Positions 61,119 to 64,000 of a stretch of DNA of 64,000 bases are shown in pieces; positions within the stretch are counted from its first letter, which is position 1, and each line of letters starts with the position of its first letter. This DNA comes from Gammaproteobacteria bacterium (GTDB lineage Bacteria; Pseudomonadota; Gammaproteobacteria; Ga0077536): NCBI GenBank assembly GCA_024235015.1, contig JACKNG010000001.1, forward strand, positions 124,001 to 188,000, given 5' to 3'. Below the pieces are notes generated by a model. That model saw only the letters and a list, made by a program, of their open reading frames with translations. It did not search any database and was not told the origin of the DNA. The position numbers and the translations under genes are program-made.

Positions 61119-62213
61119 ATGCCCCGCCGCACCACCCTGCGCCAGCTTCTCCTCCCGGCCGCCGTGTTCCAGGGCGTGATCGTCGGCGGCGGTTACGGCA
61201 CCGGCCGCGAAGTGGTCGAGTTCGTCACCCGTTACGGCCCGCGCGGTGGCCTGGTCGCCTGCGCGGTCATCGCCACGGCTTTCGCCGCGGTGCTCGGTAC
61301 GAGCTTCGCCCTGGCCGCGCGCTACCGCCTGTTCGACTACCGCCACTTCCTCGTGCGCCTGCTCGGCCCGGCCTGGGTGCTCTACGAAGGCCTGTTCGTC
61401 GCCCTGCTCGTGATCGTGCTCGCGGTGGTCGGGGCAGCCGGCGGCCAGGCCCTGGTCGAAGGTTTCGCCCTGCCCTACGGCGCGGCGCTGGCAGCCGTGC
61501 TGCTGGCCGTGGTGGTATGCAGTTTCTTCGGGCGCACGCTGGTCGAGCGCGCGTTGGGCACGTGGACCGTCGTCCTGATGGCCAGTCTCGCCGCGTTCAT
61601 GGGCTGGGTGCTGGCCGGCGACACCGGCGACATCGCAGGTCATCTCGGCACTGCCGCCAGTGGCAACAGCCTGGACGGCGCAGTGGGCGGGCTGCAGTTC
61701 GCGCTGTACAACTCGGCCCTGGTGCCGGTGCTGGTCTATTGCATCGCCGACCTCGAGGCGGTCGGGGCGGCGGCGCTGGCCGGCGTCCTCGCCGGTCTCG
61801 CCGGCGCGCTGCCGGCGCTGCTCCTGCACCTGTGCTTCCTGGCGCGCTACCCGGCAGTGGTCGAGCAGCCCATCCCGACCGGCTGGTTGCTGGGTGAACT
61901 CGGGCTCGGCGGCGCCCTGCCGCTCTACCACGTGGTGCTGTTCGGCACCATCGTGCTCACCGCGGTCGGCATCCTGCAGGGCATCAACGAACGTCTCGAC
62001 GGCTGGCAGCGCGATCGCGGTCGGGCGCCCCTCGCCCGCGGCAGCCACGCCCTGGTCGCGGGGTCGCTGGTGGTGGCGAGCCTGCTGCTCGGACAGGCCG
62101 GCCTCGTCGCCCTGGTCGCGCGCGGTTACGGCGCGTTGTCCTGGGCCTTTCTCGTCGTCTTCACCGTGCCGCTGCTGAGCCGCGGCATCCTGCTCGTGCT
62201 GAGGAAGACCTGA
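61119..62213 (+). CDS. YkvI-like membrane transporter family protein
   Basis: A 364-residue protein with about ten membrane helices. The first helix with GVIVGGGYGTGREVVEFVTR has the glycine-rich break typical of LeuT-fold carriers and YkvI-type proteins. Further on, FALYNSALVPVLVYCIADLE is similar to the sixth helix of that fold. Substrate unknown; related proteins are only called putative transporters. Start ATG 61119. Confidence 0.7.
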   Translation: MPRRTTLRQLLLPAAVFQGVIVGGGYGTGREVVEFVTRYGPRGGLVACAVIATAFAAVLGTSFALAARYRLFDYRHFLVRLLGPAWVLYEGLFVALLVIVLAVVGAAGGQALVEGFALPYGAALAAVLLAVVVCSFFGRTLVERALGTWTVVLMASLAAFMGWVLAGDTGDIAGHLGTAASGNSLDGAVGGLQFALYNSALVPVLVYCIADLEAVGAAALAGVLAGLAGALPALLLHLCFLARYPAVVEQPIPTGWLLGELGLGGALPLYHVVLFGTIVLTAVGILQGINERLDGWQRDRGRAPLARGSHALVAGSLVVASLLLGQAGLVALVARGYGALSWAFLVVFTVPLLSRGILLVLRKT

Positions 62214-62353
62214 GCACGTGCCCGCCGCGCCGCTGGCCCTGCGCGGCCGATCGCCGCGTGCCTGCGCCATGCGTCCCGGTCGACGCGCGGCGCGCCCCGG
62301 GGCATGCTGGCGCCAGCCTTCACACCTTCACCAACCCGAGGAGAATCCAGACC

Positions 62354-62737
62354 ATGCCTGCTGCAATCATCGGCGGCCAGCTGAGCCTGCCCGACGGCAC
62401 CACCCTGCCCCTGTCCAAGGGCGTACGCGCCGGCGACTTCGTGTTCCTCTCCGGCCAGCTCGGCCTCGACGAGAACGGCCGCGTCGCCGAGGGTATCGAG
62501 GCCCAGACGCGCCACTGCCTGCGCAACATCCGCGACGCCCTGGCCCTGGCCGGCCTCGACCTCGGCGCCGTGGTCAAGGCCACGGTGTGGCTGACCGAGG
62601 TCGGCGACTTCGCCGCCTTCAACAAGGTCTACGCCGAGGCCTTCGCGAGCGCGCCGCCGGCACGCTCGACGGTGGTCTCGGGGCTGGTCCTGCCCGGTGC
62701 GAAGATCGAGATCGAGGTCGTCGCCTACGCCGGCTGA
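62354..62737 (+). CDS. RidA (YjgF/YER057c/UK114) family deaminase
   Basis: A 127-residue trimeric-fold protein with LSKGVRAGDFVFLSGQLGLD, NIRDALALAGLDLGAVVKAT, VWLTEVGDFAAFNKVYAEAF and the conserved Arg104 in PPARSTV, which binds the imine substrate carboxylate. RidA hydrolyses reactive enamine/imine intermediates. Many relatives serve in amine-compound catabolism operons. It is convergent with the phosphotriesterase-like gene, whose stop is seven bases away. Confidence 0.92.
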   Translation: MPAAIIGGQLSLPDGTTLPLSKGVRAGDFVFLSGQLGLDENGRVAEGIEAQTRHCLRNIRDALALAGLDLGAVVKATVWLTEVGDFAAFNKVYAEAFASAPPARSTVVSGLVLPGAKIEIEVVAYAG

Positions 62738-62744
62738 GCCGGCC

Positions 62745-63734
62745 TCAACAGCAACCGCCGCCCAGGCCGCGGGCGAACAGCCGCTTGGGGTTGTCGATCA
62801 GGATGGTGTCGATCTGTGCCTGGCTCAGGCCCGCGGCTTTCAGCTTCGGCACGATCTCGCGGAAGATGTGCGTCGAGCGCCATTTCGGCAGCATCTCGAG
62901 CAGGCCCTCGAAGCTCTGCGCGAAAGGCAGCGGGCGCCCCAACCAGCACATGATCGAGTCGTGCGACATCATCACGCGCTCGAGGTGGCCGTTGTTGACC
63001 AGGTTGAGCACGCCCTCGATGCGCACGTCGTCGGGCTGGAACATCTCGATACCGAAGCGATCGAAGCCGACGTAGGCGCCGCGTTCGGCCAGCGCGCGCT
63101 GGTACCACTGGTCGGTGGTGCCGTCGGAATGGCCGACCAGCAGTTGGTCGACCGGCACGCCCTCGCCGGTGACGAGGTCGATCTGGTCGTGGCCGCAGGT
63201 CGCGCCCTCGGTGTGGGAGATGATCGGCGCACCGGTCGCCTTGGCCGCGCGCGCCGCGGCGGTGACCAGCTTCTGCTCGTACTCGCTGACCACGCGATGG
63301 CCGGTCGCGATCTTGATCGCCCCGGCATGGATGCCGGTGTCACCGATGCCGTCCTCGATCTCCTTGATGTAGATCTCGGTGATTTCTTCCAGCGGCACCT
63401 GCTTGAAGGTGAAGGTGTTGCCCTGGGCTTCGAAGTAGGCGCCGGTGGTGCACACGATGCGCATGCCGCTCTTCTGCGACAGCTCGGCGAGAAATTCGAC
63501 GTCGCGGCCGAGATCCATCGGGCAGGGATCGACGAAGGTGCCGAGGCCGTGGTCCTTCAGTTCCTGCATCTGGTCGAGCGCGCGGCTCATGGCATCGGCG
63601 CGCTTGAAGCGCGGCGCCTTGCCGTCCAGCTCCCAGCCCGGGTAGCCGACCATGACGTGTTCGTGGATGAGGGTGCAGCCGAGCTCCTCGGGGGTGGCGG
63701 TACCGGTGGTGGTATTGATGCGGGTCAGTGGCAT
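62745..63734 (-). CDS. Phosphotriesterase-related hydrolase (PLL family)
   Basis: A 329-residue binuclear metal TIM-barrel hydrolase. Metal ligands are His24 and His26 in TLIHEHVMVG, the bridging Lys in GAIKIATG near 148, His in PIISHTEG and in LLVGHSDG, and Asp in VMMSHDS. Phosphotriesterase-like proteins hydrolyse phosphotriesters or lactones; a lactonase role suits a cluster of Baeyer-Villiger-like LLM enzymes. The C terminus ends in paired cysteines. Confidence 0.9.
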   Translation of the reverse strand: MPLTRINTTTGTATPEELGCTLIHEHVMVGYPGWELDGKAPRFKRADAMSRALDQMQELKDHGLGTFVDPCPMDLGRDVEFLAELSQKSGMRIVCTTGAYFEAQGNTFTFKQVPLEEITEIYIKEIEDGIGDTGIHAGAIKIATGHRVVSEYEQKLVTAAARAAKATGAPIISHTEGATCGHDQIDLVTGEGVPVDQLLVGHSDGTTDQWYQRALAERGAYVGFDRFGIEMFQPDDVRIEGVLNLVNNGHLERVMMSHDSIMCWLGRPLPFAQSFEGLLEMLPKWRSTHIFREIVPKLKAAGLSQAQIDTILIDNPKRLFARGLGGGCC

Positions 63735-63828
63735 ACGTGCCTCCAGTTGGTCGAGACCTCGATGCTAACGGGCACGGTCTCGGTCGGGTGGTCGGACTAA
63801 GCCGAAATCAAGCGCGCGCGCCGCCGGC

Positions 63829-64000
63829 TCAGATCGCCGTCAGGCCGCCGTCGACCGGGATCACGGCACCGGTCATGAAGGAGGCCTCGTCGGAGGCCAG
63901 GAACACTACCACGTTGACGATCTCCTCCGGGCGCGCGAGGCGCTTGAGCAGGTGCATGTCGGCCATCGCGCCGAACGCGGCCGCGCGCTCGGCCTCGCTG
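63829..64000 (-). CDS. SDR family oxidoreductase (C-terminal part, truncated by window)
   Basis: The last 57 residues and a stop at 63829-63831 are present. They contain RLARPEEIVNVVVFLASDEA and FMTGAVIPVDGGLTAI, the classical C-terminal pattern of NAD(P)-dependent short-chain dehydrogenases. The catalytic part lies outside the window, so the substrate is unknown. Confidence 0.9.
   Translation of the reverse strand, partial: SEAERAAAFGAMADMHLLKRLARPEEIVNVVVFLASDEASFMTGAVIPVDGGLTAI

Noticed and set aside
59840..61135. Longer form of the enolase-superfamily gene starting at 61135
   Set aside because: The extra N-terminal stretch is Arg/Pro-rich and overlaps the divergent YkvI-like gene; ATG 60982 begins at the natural start of the capping domain.

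Overview
The window is high-GC chromosomal DNA from a proteobacterium, most likely a gammaproteobacterium or close relative. The pointers are a complete ectABCD operon with a divergent EctR-type MarR regulator, two PEP-CTERM proteins, a REP-associated tyrosine transposase (RAYT) and an integron-type cassette array. Genus or species cannot be named from the sequence. Ectoine synthesis implies a saline or otherwise osmotically variable habitat. No rRNA, tRNA or CRISPR array was seen.

Layout. 0-15 kb: end of an outer-membrane barrel gene, a TlpA-like thioredoxin, a Ddn-like deazaflavin reductase, luciferase-like (LLM) oxidoreductases, a P450, a PEP-CTERM protein, TetR and AraC regulators, a coupled pair of membrane proteins, an amidase divergent from an aldoxime dehydratase, malonyl-CoA decarboxylase and a DUF2938 protein. 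14.9-15.7 kb: a RAYT element with 17-bp inverted ends. 15.7-20.14 kb: a visibly AT-richer island that is an integron cassette array without integrase, with six attC sites and all recognised genes on the minus strand. 20.7-28.4 kb: six more LLM oxidoreductases and a haloacid-dehalogenase-like hydrolase, with a 72-bp miniature inverted-repeat element and a cluster of short palindromes. 29-33.8 kb: a second PEP-CTERM gene with a sigma-54-like promoter, an extended GST, an AraC regulator and a PutP-like symporter. 34-38.2 kb: ectDCBA and ectR. 38.2-42.8 kb: enoyl-CoA hydratase, DMT and POT transporters, and a CaiB-type CoA transferase. 42.9-47.8 kb: coenzyme F420 biosynthesis operon cofE-cofD-cofC-fbiC. 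48.2-57.5 kb: an acyl-CoA catabolic cluster (SDR, three acyl-CoA dehydrogenases, MaoC hydratase, CaiB, ACAD10/11-like kinase, enoyl-CoA hydratase). 57.6-64 kb: glycosyltransferase, methyltransferase, enolase-superfamily enzyme, YkvI-like membrane protein, RidA, phosphotriesterase-like hydrolase and the end of an SDR.

How it fits together. The unifying theme is deazaflavin and CoA-thioester catabolism. The F420 operon could supply cofactor for the Ddn-like protein and for some of the eight LLM oxidoreductases, and the P450, dehalogenase-like hydrolase and beta-oxidation modules would process the products. The substrate is not determined; steroid-like, terpenoid or branched/hydroxylated acids are plausible. 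The least expected structures are the integrase-less cassette array, the F420 operon in what looks like a proteobacterium, and two sets of RAYT-related inverted repeats.
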